Below, one piece after another: positions 1-8,513 of a DNA stretch of 64,000 nucleotides. The number at the start of each line of letters is the position of its first letter. The stretch's first letter is position 1. The position numbers were made by a program, and so were the translations under genes. Source of the stretch: Candidatus Rifleibacteriota bacterium (lineage in GTDB: Bacteria > Muiribacteriota > Ozemobacteria > Ozemobacterales > Ozemobacteraceae). A model generated the notes under the pieces. The model saw only the letters and a list, made by a program, of their open reading frames with translations. It did not search any database and had not been told where the DNA came from. Location: the NCBI GenBank assembly GCA_015232575.1, contig JADFZL010000001.1, positions 186,001 through 250,000 of the forward strand. Direction: 5' to 3'.

Positions 1-2779
1 TCTTGAATTTCGCGTAAATTGTTCTTTGAAGAGCACCTGTCTGTACTATCGGAAAAACATAAGTAGACCTGAAAGGAGTCCAGCCGATGCTATTTCTTAC
101 TGCGCCGAGATCTTCTGAAACAATCATGTCAGAAGCTCCCTCAGCCCAGATATCGAGATTGACAAAGTTGCTGTTTAATGGCTGAGAATCACGTGTTGAT
201 ATTGATGCTGAAGCCGGACCAACTGCCAGAATGCTATCCTGTGCATAAAAATATTCACCGACTGAATTGAGAAATCTAGCATAGACAGTTCTGCTGCCCG
301 CCTGAAAAGGAAGACTGTATGAAACTCTCGCCGGGGCAGTCGGCGTTGCGGTCGAGAATGATCCGTCATTTGAGAGCCACATTATCGACTGACCCGGAGC
401 TGTCACATAAATCAGCACACTCGAATTGTATGTCAACGGATCTCCGTTGTTAATGGCTATCGTCGGTGCAAGGCTCGTTACAGTATGTGGTATCGAAGCA
501 ATGAATTCAACGGAAACCTCACTGCTGTCAACTCCGCCTGAATTTCGAAACTTTGCCCAGACAGTATGTTTCCCCTGATAATCGCCGATAGTAAATGTTT
601 TTCGTATATTGTAGGGCTGAAAAAGGGAACTATCAATCAGGCTGTTGTAGTTTTCTGTAAGCAGCATCTGTTGAGCATTCATGCAAAACAGGCTCAAATT
701 GACATTTGTTGATGCAACCGGGGCAGAATCTACCAGGGAAATAGTCGGACTTGACGGGCCAATTACCTGAATTGAATCTGATGCAAAAAGAAAAAATCCC
801 CCCGGAAATTCGAAGCGTCCATACACAACCTGCTCACCAGAAGTTCGCGAAAGTTGCCATGACATTGAAGATACGAATTCAATATCAGAAGCAGTCTGAA
901 AATTCTGATTTTGTGAAAGCCTTAATCTCAGAGCACCTGAGGCTATAAAATCAAGATGGGCTGAAATATTTTCAGTTGTAGGATCTCCGCCGTTAATGCG
1001 CAGAACCGGCGTCTCAGAAGCCGGAGTTATTGCATAGATGCTTTTCGAAATTATACTGGTCGAATTAGTCGCAGCATCAAAATATTTCACATAAACAGTC
1101 TGTGTTCCATAAGAGCCAAGAGTCCAGTCTTTTTTTGTGGAATATTTTTCACTCTGAGCGCCTGAAAAGTCAGAAGAATTTGAAATAATCATGTTTTCAG
1201 CGCCTTCCGCAGACAATGCCAGAGAAACATTTAGGGATGTTGTTTCAAGCACATTGCCATTTATTGAAAGACTGGCATTCTGAGGCGGAATTGTATCAAC
1301 TGTTAATGACGCGGAAATTGGTCCATAATAGTTTCCATATCTGTCAAGGAACCTCGCATAAACTGTTTTAAGACCATCTTCACTGCTGTTGCTCCAGCTT
1401 AAGCTCCATGGAAATGAAGAAACATAATTCAGCCACGGAAGACTCGAAGAAAAAGTTGAAACATCGTTCACAATCTGCATATATATCGGTGCTTTGCCGG
1501 CTGCAAAGGAAAGATTAACCAGTGGAGAATTTGAATATTTTGCTCCCTGATTCACCTTCATCGTGACCACCGGACCACCGCGGTCAATGTCTATCTGTGC
1601 TGAAAATATTTCTTCAGGGTCCGCATTGCCGCCTTTAAACTGGACATATATTCTCTTTATCCCATCATCACCCTGGAATGTCCATTTTCGGCTTTCCACA
1701 TAGTATTCCCAATAAGCCCCTGAAAAAGAAGATGATTCCGAAATTCGAACATGAGAAGCACCCGGATAATAAAATGTCAGAGTAACTTCACTTTTATTTG
1801 TTGCAGCTGCTCCGCCTTCTATCCATACACCGATATAACCAGATTTTGTTCCGGAAAAAAGAATCGAATCATAAATTACCGGTGAAAGATTTCCGAAAGA
1901 ATCTCTGAATTGAACATAAACACGCCTTGTGCCCGGCTCTTTAGAAAGTGAAATTTGACGGTAATTTGAGAATGGCTCCCAATAGGAACCTGAAAAATCT
2001 TCACTGTTTCCAATTCTCATTTCTGAAGCATTTTTTGCATTCAAAGAAATTAACAGTGAGGAATCTCTGGTTTCAACCGCTCCCTGATTTATTGAAATGC
2101 CAATTTTTTCAGGTCCGGTCCCGGAAGTTGTAAAAAGGTTTGTTCCGCTGTAAGAATATTTCTGTCCATCATCTGAATACAGAGTAATTTTTATCAGATA
2201 CCTTGTTGAAGGTGCCAGTTCGGAAATTACATAAGAATGTTTTCTGGATGACGACAAGCTGGAGGTAAGCTTGAATGAAAATGACGCTCCAAAAGTTTCA
2301 ATTTCAATTCCAGAAGCGCAATACTGGTTAGCTTCCAGATTAAGAATTGCTGAAGAACTTGTTATTTCAGTCAGCTGCAGCGAACTCAAAGCAAGAAGAT
2401 TTATTTCAGAAAAGTCAACGCTTGAGAGAGATTGAACCGAAATAAGCGATCCGAAAAGAGTCTCGCTTTCACCATCGGTAGCATAGAAATCGTAGACACC
2501 GGCAGGAAGATTCTGAAATATAAAGTTTCCGCTGGAATCAGTTGTTGCTATATCAACAGACTGATTCAGGGCATTTTTTGCAATTACCGGAATTCCGCCA
2601 TAAAGGCTTCTGTCTTTGTAATACAGTTTCCCGCGAATCAGGCCTTTTTCAGAAATAACTTGAGAAATGCCGCCGCTTCCTGAACCGCCCAGGCCGAGAC
2701 AACCAAGGAATGCCCCTGATAGAAAAATTAACAGGAAGAAAAGTGAGCATTGCAAAAAGGATAGACGAAAGCTTTTCAT
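1..2779 (-). CDS. Partial repeat-rich lipoprotein (CarboxypepD-reg-like, Fn3-like and tandem Ig-like domains)
   Basis: The minus frame is open from an ATG at 2777-2779 to the window edge, so about 926 residues are seen and the C-terminus is missing. Residues 1-27 form a signal peptide with a lipobox-like end (SGAFLGC), predicting a lipid-anchored surface protein. About residues 45-105 read as a carboxypeptidase-regulatory-like beta domain (TTDSSGNFIFQNLPAGVYDF), followed by an Fn3-like segment ending LFTTSG. The rest is about eight diverged Ig-like repeats of some 85-100 residues, each with a motif such as VYVQFRDSFGN, IYVQFKGG, VYARFLDRYGN, VWAKFRN or VYARFLNS, and most with a preceding (S/N)SxDFSGxYW-like strand. 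Function is unknown; an adhesive or stalk-like surface role is inferred. It lies 51 bases after deoC on the same strand and may be co-transcribed. Confidence 0.8.
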   Translation of the reverse strand, partial: MKSFRLSFLQCSLFFLLIFLSGAFLGCLGLGGSGSGGISQVISEKGLIRGKLYYKDRSLYGGIPVIAKNALNQSVDIATTDSSGNFIFQNLPAGVYDFYATDGESETLFGSLISVQSLSSVDFSEINLLALSSLQLTEITSSSAILNLEANQYCASGIEIETFGASFSFKLTSSLSSSRKHSYVISELAPSTRYLIKITLYSDDGQKYSYSGTNLFTTSGTGPEKIGISINQGAVETRDSSLLISLNAKNASEMRIGNSEDFSGSYWEPFSNYRQISLSKEPGTRRVYVQFRDSFGNLSPVIYDSILFSGTKSGYIGVWIEGGAAATNKSEVTLTFYYPGASHVRISESSSFSGAYWEYYVESRKWTFQGDDGIKRIYVQFKGGNADPEEIFSAQIDIDRGGPVVTMKVNQGAKYSNSPLVNLSFAAGKAPIYMQIVNDVSTFSSSLPWLNYVSSFPWSLSWSNSSEDGLKTVYARFLDRYGNYYGPISASLTVDTIPPQNASLSINGNVLETTSLNVSLALSAEGAENMIISNSSDFSGAQSEKYSTKKDWTLGSYGTQTVYVKYFDAATNSTSIISKSIYAITPASETPVLRINGGDPTTENISAHLDFIASGALRLRLSQNQNFQTASDIEFVSSMSWQLSRTSGEQVVYGRFEFPGGFFLFASDSIQVIGPSSPTISLVDSAPVASTNVNLSLFCMNAQQMLLTENYNSLIDSSLFQPYNIRKTFTIGDYQGKHTVWAKFRNSGGVDSSEVSVEFIASIPHTVTSLAPTIAINNGDPLTYNSSVLIYVTAPGQSIMWLSNDGSFSTATPTAPARVSYSLPFQAGSRTVYARFLNSVGEYFYAQDSILAVGPASASISTRDSQPLNSNFVNLDIWAEGASDMIVSEDLGAVRNSIGWTPFRSTYVFPIVQTGALQRTIYAKFK

Positions 2780-2830
2780 TTTACCAACTCAATAATTCAG
2801 GGTTGTCCCAGCCAATCAGCGCAAAATCAA

Positions 2831-4366
2831 TCAGTATCCCTTTGTTGCCACTGCCGGCATACCTTTTACAATTGCAACAGAGGCACTTGCACCAATTCTT
2901 GTCGCCCCGGCAGCAACCATACGATCGGCAGTCTCTCTGTCTCTGATTCCGCCGCTAGCCTTAACACCCATTTTTTCGCCGACTGTCTGCCTCATGAGAG
3001 CTATATCTTCAACGGTTGCTCCACCTGTGCTGAAACCGGTCGATGTCTTTACAAAATCAGCACCAGCCTGTTTTGCAAGTTCACACGCTTTTACCTTTTC
3101 TTCGTTGTTAAGAAGTGAAGTTTCAAGAATTACCTTCACTATTTTGCCTGAAGCGGCTTCTACAACGCGTGCAATGTCATTTCTAACAAGTTCGTAGTCT
3201 TTTCCCTTCAGAGCGCCAATGTTTATTACCATATCTACTTCGTTTGCGCCATTTGCTATTACATCACGTGTTTCAGCAACTTTGACATAAGTAGATGTTG
3301 CTCCGAGCGGGAATCCGATGACGGTGCAGACTTTAACCGGGCTGCTTTGAAGGAGTTTGGCACAAAGTGGCACATGCGCAGGGTTAACACAAACTGAAGC
3401 GAAATTATTAGCACGGGCTTCTTCGCACAGTTTGGTAATTTCATCTGGAGAGGCATCTGGTTTCAACATTGTATGATCAATCATTCTGGCAAGTTCTTCA
3501 GAAGGAAGTGCAGCGGTATTTCCTTTTTCAATTCGCGCTGCTCCGGCTTTCAGAATCTGCTTCACGCTTTCAGGACAATTGCTGGCGCAGCTTCCGTAAG
3601 GATTTTTACAGTTTTCTCTTAGGCATGATCCGCATGAGCTTTTTTGAGAAGTGCCTGCTGAAGACGGTGAAGCCTTAACGACAGCTGACGGTGCGGAAGA
3701 AACAACAGATGCTGAATTTGCAGAAGTATTTGAAGGAGCGCAGGTCTTGCATGAATCTCCGACACAGGAAGTGCACTTGTGCTCGGGTCTTACACTGACA
3801 GAAGAGCGCTGAAATCGTACACCATAAGATTCAAGTTCATGTTTCAATGATTCTACTTTTCTTGCTATTCCAGCTGGAAAATATCGAGCTGGATCAATAA
3901 TTGTTTCATCTGATACAATTGTTGGGATTCCTTCGGATAGTGCAACGAAGATAATCTGAGTGTCATAGGAATCTGCTATCAGAGAGGCTGCCTTAGACAT
4001 GGCACTCAGGGATAATGACGGTATCAGAAGTTCCTTCACATCGCAAAGACCATCTGCGGAGGAAACTGTTTTCGATGTACAAAGTTCAAAACCAGTCGGA
4101 GCTGCCGGAATAAGAGCGGAATGATTTTTTAAAAGGAAATCGCATACAAAAAGCTTTCCATCGGGCGGAACATGAAGATTTATCTGCTTCAGAATCTGTC
4201 CTACAACTTTAAAATTGCTTGTAAGCAGCACTGCTGATCTCGAACCTTTTGTTCTTCCGGATATCGGCTCCAGAGGAAGCGGTGAATAAAGACTTCCGCG
4301 ATCACCCGATTCAGATTTAATTTTCTGCATTACTTCCCTTGCTATTTTCTCAACAACTGAATCCAT
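2831..4366 (-). CDS. deoC: Deoxyribose-phosphate aldolase with N-terminal flavoprotein-like and Cys-rich extension (microcompartment-associated)
   Basis: The C-terminal part (about residues 288-505) is a class I DeoC aldolase, which cleaves 2-deoxyribose-5-phosphate to glyceraldehyde-3-phosphate and acetaldehyde. Schiff-base Lys440 (VKTSTGF), Asp378 (EVDMVINIG) and Lys469 (VKASGGIRD) are all present. At 511 residues it is about twice the usual 220-260. The N-terminus ([19 protein letters not shown]) is an amphipathic helix like microcompartment encapsulation peptides. Residues 40-185 resemble an HFCD-type flavoprotein domain ([20 protein letters not shown]), a weak call. Cys clusters at 198-209 (CxxCx4CxxC) and 245-264 could bind zinc or an Fe-S centre. 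Two EutN/CcmL genes lie immediately upstream, so the aldolase is probably a lumen enzyme of a microcompartment. A GGAG-type ribosome site precedes the ATG. Confidence 0.88.
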   Translation of the reverse strand: MDSVVEKIAREVMQKIKSESGDRGSLYSPLPLEPISGRTKGSRSAVLLTSNFKVVGQILKQINLHVPPDGKLFVCDFLLKNHSALIPAAPTGFELCTSKTVSSADGLCDVKELLIPSLSLSAMSKAASLIADSYDTQIIFVALSEGIPTIVSDETIIDPARYFPAGIARKVESLKHELESYGVRFQRSSVSVRPEHKCTSCVGDSCKTCAPSNTSANSASVVSSAPSAVVKASPSSAGTSQKSSCGSCLRENCKNPYGSCASNCPESVKQILKAGAARIEKGNTAALPSEELARMIDHTMLKPDASPDEITKLCEEARANNFASVCVNPAHVPLCAKLLQSSPVKVCTVIGFPLGATSTYVKVAETRDVIANGANEVDMVINIGALKGKDYELVRNDIARVVEAASGKIVKVILETSLLNNEEKVKACELAKQAGADFVKTSTGFSTGGATVEDIALMRQTVGEKMGVKASGGIRDRETADRMVAAGATRIGASASVAIVKGMPAVATKGY

Positions 4367-4444
4367 TTTCCTTCTCCTTTTTCAGTGGAAATTCGCACAT
4401 TTTTGGAAAAATCCACTCTGAATAAGACATAATTAGACAAAAAA

Positions 4445-4738
4445 TCAATATTTTTTGAATACTATTTTATCTTTATAACTTACTTCGTCAACAATTCCAA
4501 CCACTGCGGCGTCTGCAGGCGCATCTTTATTACCGAGCATCTGTTGAACAGAGCTTCCCTCTTTCATCATAAGAACAATTTCCCCCATGTCAGCGCCCAT
4601 GAAATCAATGCAGAGAACCTCGCCGCCTTTCGGAGAAAAGTCAATATTCAACTGCTGAACCAGCAATAAAGGGTATCCGTCAAAAGCATGATTTTTTACA
4701 GTTGAAACTATTTTTTTGACTACTTTCCCAATATTCAC
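4445..4738 (-). CDS. EutN/CcmL-family microcompartment vertex protein (BMC-P), second copy
   Basis: This 97-residue protein has the full EutN/CcmL beta-barrel pattern: an N-terminal MNIGKVVKKIVSTVKN strand, the central LLLVQQLN strand, the GADMGEIVLMM loop and the C-terminal VVGIVDEV strand. Family members form pentamers that cap the vertices of bacterial microcompartment shells. It starts one base after the stop of the upstream vertex gene, so the two are surely co-transcribed, and it precedes the deoC fusion by 78 bases. It carries about ten extra C-terminal residues (YKDKIVFKKY) compared with its neighbour, and the two are clearly diverged. No hexameric BMC-domain shell gene is present in this window. 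Confidence 0.9.
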   Translation of the reverse strand: MNIGKVVKKIVSTVKNHAFDGYPLLLVQQLNIDFSPKGGEVLCIDFMGADMGEIVLMMKEGSSVQQMLGNKDAPADAAVVGIVDEVSYKDKIVFKKY

Positions 4739-4739
4739 A

Positions 4740-5003
4740 TTAATCCTCTATTGAATCAATTATTCCAAGAATTGAAGCATCTGAAGGCGGACGCTGCTTA
4801 ATGAAAGGCAATGCCGCTTCGCCGCCTCCGCAGAGAAATACCGTTTCTCCTGCACCGGCTCCAATTGAATCGCAAGCGACAAAAGGCTTCCCTTTTGGCT
4901 TTCCTGTACCATCAATTGCGGTTACAATAAGAAGCTTCATACCCTGCATCTGAGCGTCTTTATGAGAACATACGATATTTCCAAGCACTTTTCCCAGGTA
5001 CAT
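4740..5003 (-). CDS. EutN/CcmL-family microcompartment vertex protein (BMC-P), first copy
   Basis: An 87-residue EutN/CcmL protein: MYLGKVLGNIVCSHKD at the start, LLIVTAID in the core, then the diagnostic GAGAGETVFLCGGGEAA loop and SILGIIDSIED at the end. Such proteins are pentameric vertex subunits of microcompartment shells. It is the first gene of a tight three-gene minus-strand unit (vertex 1, vertex 2, deoC) and has an AGGTGG ribosome site about 6 bases upstream. The 280 bases before it hold no other gene, so the promoter of the unit probably lies there. Two vertex genes without any BMC-H shell gene nearby is odd; the shell body must be encoded elsewhere if the compartment is complete. 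Confidence 0.9.
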   Translation of the reverse strand: MYLGKVLGNIVCSHKDAQMQGMKLLIVTAIDGTGKPKGKPFVACDSIGAGAGETVFLCGGGEAALPFIKQRPPSDASILGIIDSIED

Positions 5004-5283
5004 TCATCCACCTGCTTTTTATGAATAATTCATAATTTCACAACTATTCAGAACAAACCCTATAAACAACCGCCTTTGCCCTCAAACACAGTCAGGCTAG
5101 AGCAAATGACACATTTTATTAAGCGAATAGCACATATCTGATAATGTTTCAGTCGCGTTTGCAATACAGAATATCAGAAAAATCATCTAAAAACAATCAG
5201 ATTATCAGTGCAGCAAGAACTTTTCGTATCAACTACGCTCATTCGTGGAAAATCCTGACTGATCTTGATAATCAACTCACTGC

Positions 5284-6330
5284 CTATTTGCAGACTTTAT
5301 AAGATCGGGCGCTTCCTGAATCAAGAAATTTCAAAGTAACCGTGTCAATCGATATGGCAGTGACCATGAAAACATTTGCCATTTTTTGACCAGTTGCAAG
5401 AAAGTATCTTTTTCCATCATAAAGTATTTCTGCTATTCTGGAACTTCCTCCTCCGGCAATTCTGAGAATTTTTAGGCTTTTTCGGCTGTCGCTCTCTCTA
5501 AAGTCTATGCTGCTAACGACGATACATTGATCTGAAACTGATCCGGATGGGTCCTGGGGATTAGTACACTTTATTTTAAGCATCAACTGAGATCTTCTTC
5601 GCTTCTTGTGCGAGGTATTTCCTGTGCTATCAACAAGAATTCCCCGTAATTCGTCTGTTGAAAAAGATGCAACTTCGACCATCTTGACGTTCCTGACGAT
5701 AATGCGTTCCGATTTAACAGGAATATCCGGGGAAAATTCAAGATTCATCGAATAAACACGTTTTGGTTTACCTCTACTGTCAAAATTTTCTTCACGCTCG
5801 ACCAGACGGAGGCATCCGGTCTCAACTCTTGAGGCTCCGGTATTTTCCGGCTCAAAATGCAGTTCATACCAGTTGATAGTACCCGGACAATACCCGCCGA
5901 TCTCTTTTTCCGGAGTACAAGCAGGGAAAAGGAGAATTCTTCGCGGAGTATTCTGGACTTCTGTAATGCCTTCAGCTGCGACCAGATCCATTTCCTGACT
6001 TTCTTTAATTTCCATTTTCGAAAGACGCCCTGAAAAATCGTATTCACGCCATTCCTTATAGGAAATTACCTGTTGTCCTGTTTTTCCCCTGACTATTGTC
6101 ATTGGATAGGAAGCTTTTTTCAAAACGGCTCCGATCTGCCTTGTAGAATTTCTCAATTCAGTTATTTTTGCGTTCATCCAGGAAATTTTTTCTGTTTCAT
6201 GCCTGGAATGACTCAGTATCTGGTAAATGGTAAAGAAAAAAAAGCCCATCAAAAGGACTCCCATCATTGCCTCGACAAGAGAAAACCCTTTCAATGGAGC
6301 TTTTTTACATACTTCAATCGTGTCAATCAT
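5284..6330 (-). CDS. Prepilin-like protein (PilW/GspJ-type minor pseudopilin)
   Basis: This 348-residue protein has a class III prepilin signal: a short basic leader (KKAPLK), then GFSLVEAMMG with the cleavage-site Gly, the conserved Glu at +5 and a hydrophobic helix (VLLMGFFFFTIYQIL). This is the substrate pattern of PilD-type prepilin peptidase. The large C-terminal domain is not recognised; its size and position after PilV-like and PilX-like genes suggest the PilW/GspJ role, a minor subunit that primes pilus assembly. It is the last gene of the five-gene operon and follows the PilX-like gene by 9 bases. The globular part could instead be a lineage-specific tip adhesin. Confidence 0.75.
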   Translation of the reverse strand: MIDTIEVCKKAPLKGFSLVEAMMGVLLMGFFFFTIYQILSHSRHETEKISWMNAKITELRNSTRQIGAVLKKASYPMTIVRGKTGQQVISYKEWREYDFSGRLSKMEIKESQEMDLVAAEGITEVQNTPRRILLFPACTPEKEIGGYCPGTINWYELHFEPENTGASRVETGCLRLVEREENFDSRGKPKRVYSMNLEFSPDIPVKSERIIVRNVKMVEVASFSTDELRGILVDSTGNTSHKKRRRSQLMLKIKCTNPQDPSGSVSDQCIVVSSIDFRESDSRKSLKILRIAGGGSSRIAEILYDGKRYFLATGQKMANVFMVTAISIDTVTLKFLDSGSARSYKVCK

Positions 6331-6339
6331 GAATTCACA

Positions 6340-6879
6340 TCAGCCTTCTGATGATGAAAACCGTGAAATAATAATGTCCTCAGAAATAAGATCTTTTGTT
6401 TTTCCAGAATCGTCAGCTGAGAATGGATAAACTTCTGATGAGACCTCCAGATGATAACTGTCCTGCGCAAAGCTTTTTCCTTCATGAGATCCATCAAGGC
6501 TTATCTTCTCAATACGATATCCTCCGCGAAAAGGAGTATTCTGGTCAGAACAATTTTCCGGAGAAAAAAGATCATATTTTTTTTCTCCGGACCCGGAAAT
6601 CATTAATTCCGCTTGACAACTGCTGTCAATATCAGAAAATGCAGAACTTCCGTTTTTTTTCAGCTCTTTATATGTTTCAAGAGGCAACAGCCTTATTTTC
6701 ATAAGAGCATGATTTATTCCGGAACAGGCAAGATAATAAGCCTGAAGCTGTCTCAATGAAGCTTTATTCTGCGAAATCACCATGCTGTTAGTTCTGACAA
6801 GCATTGCAAGAGCGATACCCAGAATGAATGCGAAAAACAGTACTATTATCATCGCCATACCTTTTTGTTTTTCCTGCAT
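6340..6879 (-). CDS. PilX/GspK-like pseudopilin-locus membrane protein
   Basis: About 179 residues from the ATG at 6877-6879, chosen because GGAGAG lies just upstream and because the longer in-frame start would overlap the preceding gene by 70 bases. The N-terminus (QKGMAMIIVLFFAFILGIALAMLV) is a single hydrophobic helix typical of PilX/GspK proteins, followed by a helical stretch (LRQLQAYYLACSGINHALMKIR) that matches the PilX N-terminal region. These proteins are minor pilus components assembled in the inner membrane. The rest is unrecognised and has few cysteines. The gene lies between PilV-like and PilW-like genes with almost no spacing, the usual minor-pilin order. Confidence 0.68.
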   Translation of the reverse strand: MQEKQKGMAMIIVLFFAFILGIALAMLVRTNSMVISQNKASLRQLQAYYLACSGINHALMKIRLLPLETYKELKKNGSSAFSDIDSSCQAELMISGSGEKKYDLFSPENCSDQNTPFRGGYRIEKISLDGSHEGKSFAQDSYHLEVSSEVYPFSADDSGKTKDLISEDIIISRFSSSEG

Positions 6880-6880
6880 T

Positions 6881-7477
6881 TTATCTCTCCATATCGCTCT
6901 TAACCGCAACAAGAAAAACACTTCGTGAAAATTGATCATCAGCCGGATCAACTCCCTTTCTGGCGGTCCATTTAACCTGAAGAATCAGTTTTTTCATCAG
7001 ATTGTATTTTCCATCAGAATCCTTTCCGGAAATCTGATCAGGCATGAAGGAATTTGATCCGAACACAAGAGGAACATTCTCAAGGTCTTTACATTTTAAA
7101 CGAACTCTCATTCTAAAACCGCGATCATCTGTAAGAAAGCCGTCTCCCATCATTTTCCCACTACTGGCCACTCCGGGAAACATTCGTGGAACTGAGTTCT
7201 GAAGAAGTGATAAGACAGAGGCAGAATTTTCTGGATCAGAAAAAACACACGGATTGCCTTCATGAATACATCTCCAGGGAATCTGAAACATTACAGTATC
7301 CATGACATATTTTGCATGTGAAACGGCAGAAATTTCCGCATAACATCTCTCAACATCTCTTGCAGTGGCAGATATGGCAAAAAACACCGGCAGAAAAAGG
7401 AGGGAGATTATCGAAAAACCGATAAGTATTTCGATAAAAGTAAATGCATCCATCCTTTTTCTGAAGGGAATTTTCAT
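6881..7477 (-). CDS. Prepilin-like protein (PilV/GspI-type minor pseudopilin)
   Basis: A 198-residue protein with a prepilin N-terminus: basic leader MKIPFRKRMD, then AFTFIEILIGFSIISLLFLPVFF. The residue before the cleavage point is Ala rather than Gly, an accepted but uncommon variant; the Glu at +5 is kept. The remainder (ISATARDVERCYAEISAVSHAKYVMDTV) continues the long pilin alpha-helix and is followed by an unrecognised beta-rich region. It ends (MER, TAA) two bases before the next gene, whose ribosome site overlaps its last codons. Taken with its neighbours it is probably the PilV-like member of a minor pseudopilin set. Confidence 0.72.
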   Translation of the reverse strand: MKIPFRKRMDAFTFIEILIGFSIISLLFLPVFFAISATARDVERCYAEISAVSHAKYVMDTVMFQIPWRCIHEGNPCVFSDPENSASVLSLLQNSVPRMFPGVASSGKMMGDGFLTDDRGFRMRVRLKCKDLENVPLVFGSNSFMPDQISGKDSDGKYNLMKKLILQVKWTARKGVDPADDQFSRSVFLVAVKSDMER

Positions 7478-7502
7478 AATACCCTTTAAGTGCTTTTATA
7501 GG

Positions 7503-8513
7503 TTACTTTGCCGGTGGAGTGACTCTTATGGCGACATACAGAGATGATTTGTTTCCTGAAACATCAGCCACTTCTACAAAAAAAGCCGGCTTTTTAATAG
7601 CCAGGACCTTTTCTGCGGGAAACTTCTCAGGAAGATTTTCAAGAACGATCGAAGGTTCCCCTGAATCAAGAGAACATAGTCCACATTTCAGTGTTTTTTC
7701 GTTGATCTGCTGATTATCTGAGACTACAGGCTTAAGGGTTATCAGATTCTCCATCTTGATGTTCACCACAATTTCAGCCTCTGGAATTATCATTTTTTCA
7801 CCGAGCTGAAGACCAGAAATAGTCTTAACTGTCTCTGGCTCCTTCTCTGAAAAAATGCTTCCAGAGAAAAACATGTCAACTGTTTTTGGAAGCGGGAATT
7901 TATCAGGTGGCTCTTCTGCGCTCCACAAACGCCCTTCCTTTGCTCCTTCAAGGGTAATCTCCATACCGGGGCATGGAGGAGTAATGTCAGTAATTTTCGT
8001 CAAAGAAGATTTAGCTGCGGTTGCAAATATGCGTCTGAACTTTCCCGGATATTCTTCATATCTGAGTGGTCTGCTCAAAAAGACCGACACGGCCCCCTGA
8101 AAAGTTGGATCCTTTGGTTTTATAAGCATCTGATTTGGCTGTAAAGCATACTCAGAAGAAGCGGGAGTGCTTTTGTTCTTAGTAATGTCCTCAAAATACC
8201 ACTTTACAGAAGTTTTTCCAGCCCATTCGGCAGACGGCAAAGGACTTCCATCGAATGTTGAGGGTGGATTCTCACCGAATATCTCAGAGTTCACGGTGAA
8301 AACAATTCCAACATCCTCGGAAAGAGTTGCAGGAACAGGGTTACCGTCTGAAAGTGAAACCTGAAGGTCGTATTGAGGTGTTGGAAATGAAGGTTTTGGA
8401 GGAATCGTCACACCGTCCAACCAGTGGCCTGCGGGATCAGCCTTAACTTCTTCCTGCGCACACAGACCTGAAGAAATCAAAAGAATCATTAACAGGAGAA
8501 AGCTTTTATTCAT
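7503..8513 (-). CDS. Secreted protein of unknown function in pseudopilin operon
   Basis: A 336-residue protein with a clear signal peptide (MNKSFLLLMILLISSGLCAQE), so it is exported to the periplasm or beyond. The mature region is rich in Pro, Ser and Lys with beta-strand-like segments and no motif I recognise (for example VKWYFEDITKNK and IFATAAKSSLTKITDI). Its ATG overlaps the stop of the preceding gene by four bases, indicating translational coupling, and the PilV-like gene follows after 25 bases. It is probably an accessory or cargo protein of the pilus/secretion system. Family and fold are unknown to me. Confidence 0.7.
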   Translation of the reverse strand: MNKSFLLLMILLISSGLCAQEEVKADPAGHWLDGVTIPPKPSFPTPQYDLQVSLSDGNPVPATLSEDVGIVFTVNSEIFGENPPSTFDGSPLPSAEWAGKTSVKWYFEDITKNKSTPASSEYALQPNQMLIKPKDPTFQGAVSVFLSRPLRYEEYPGKFRRIFATAAKSSLTKITDITPPCPGMEITLEGAKEGRLWSAEEPPDKFPLPKTVDMFFSGSIFSEKEPETVKTISGLQLGEKMIIPEAEIVVNIKMENLITLKPVVSDNQQINEKTLKCGLCSLDSGEPSIVLENLPEKFPAEKVLAIKKPAFFVEVADVSGNKSSLYVAIRVTPPAK

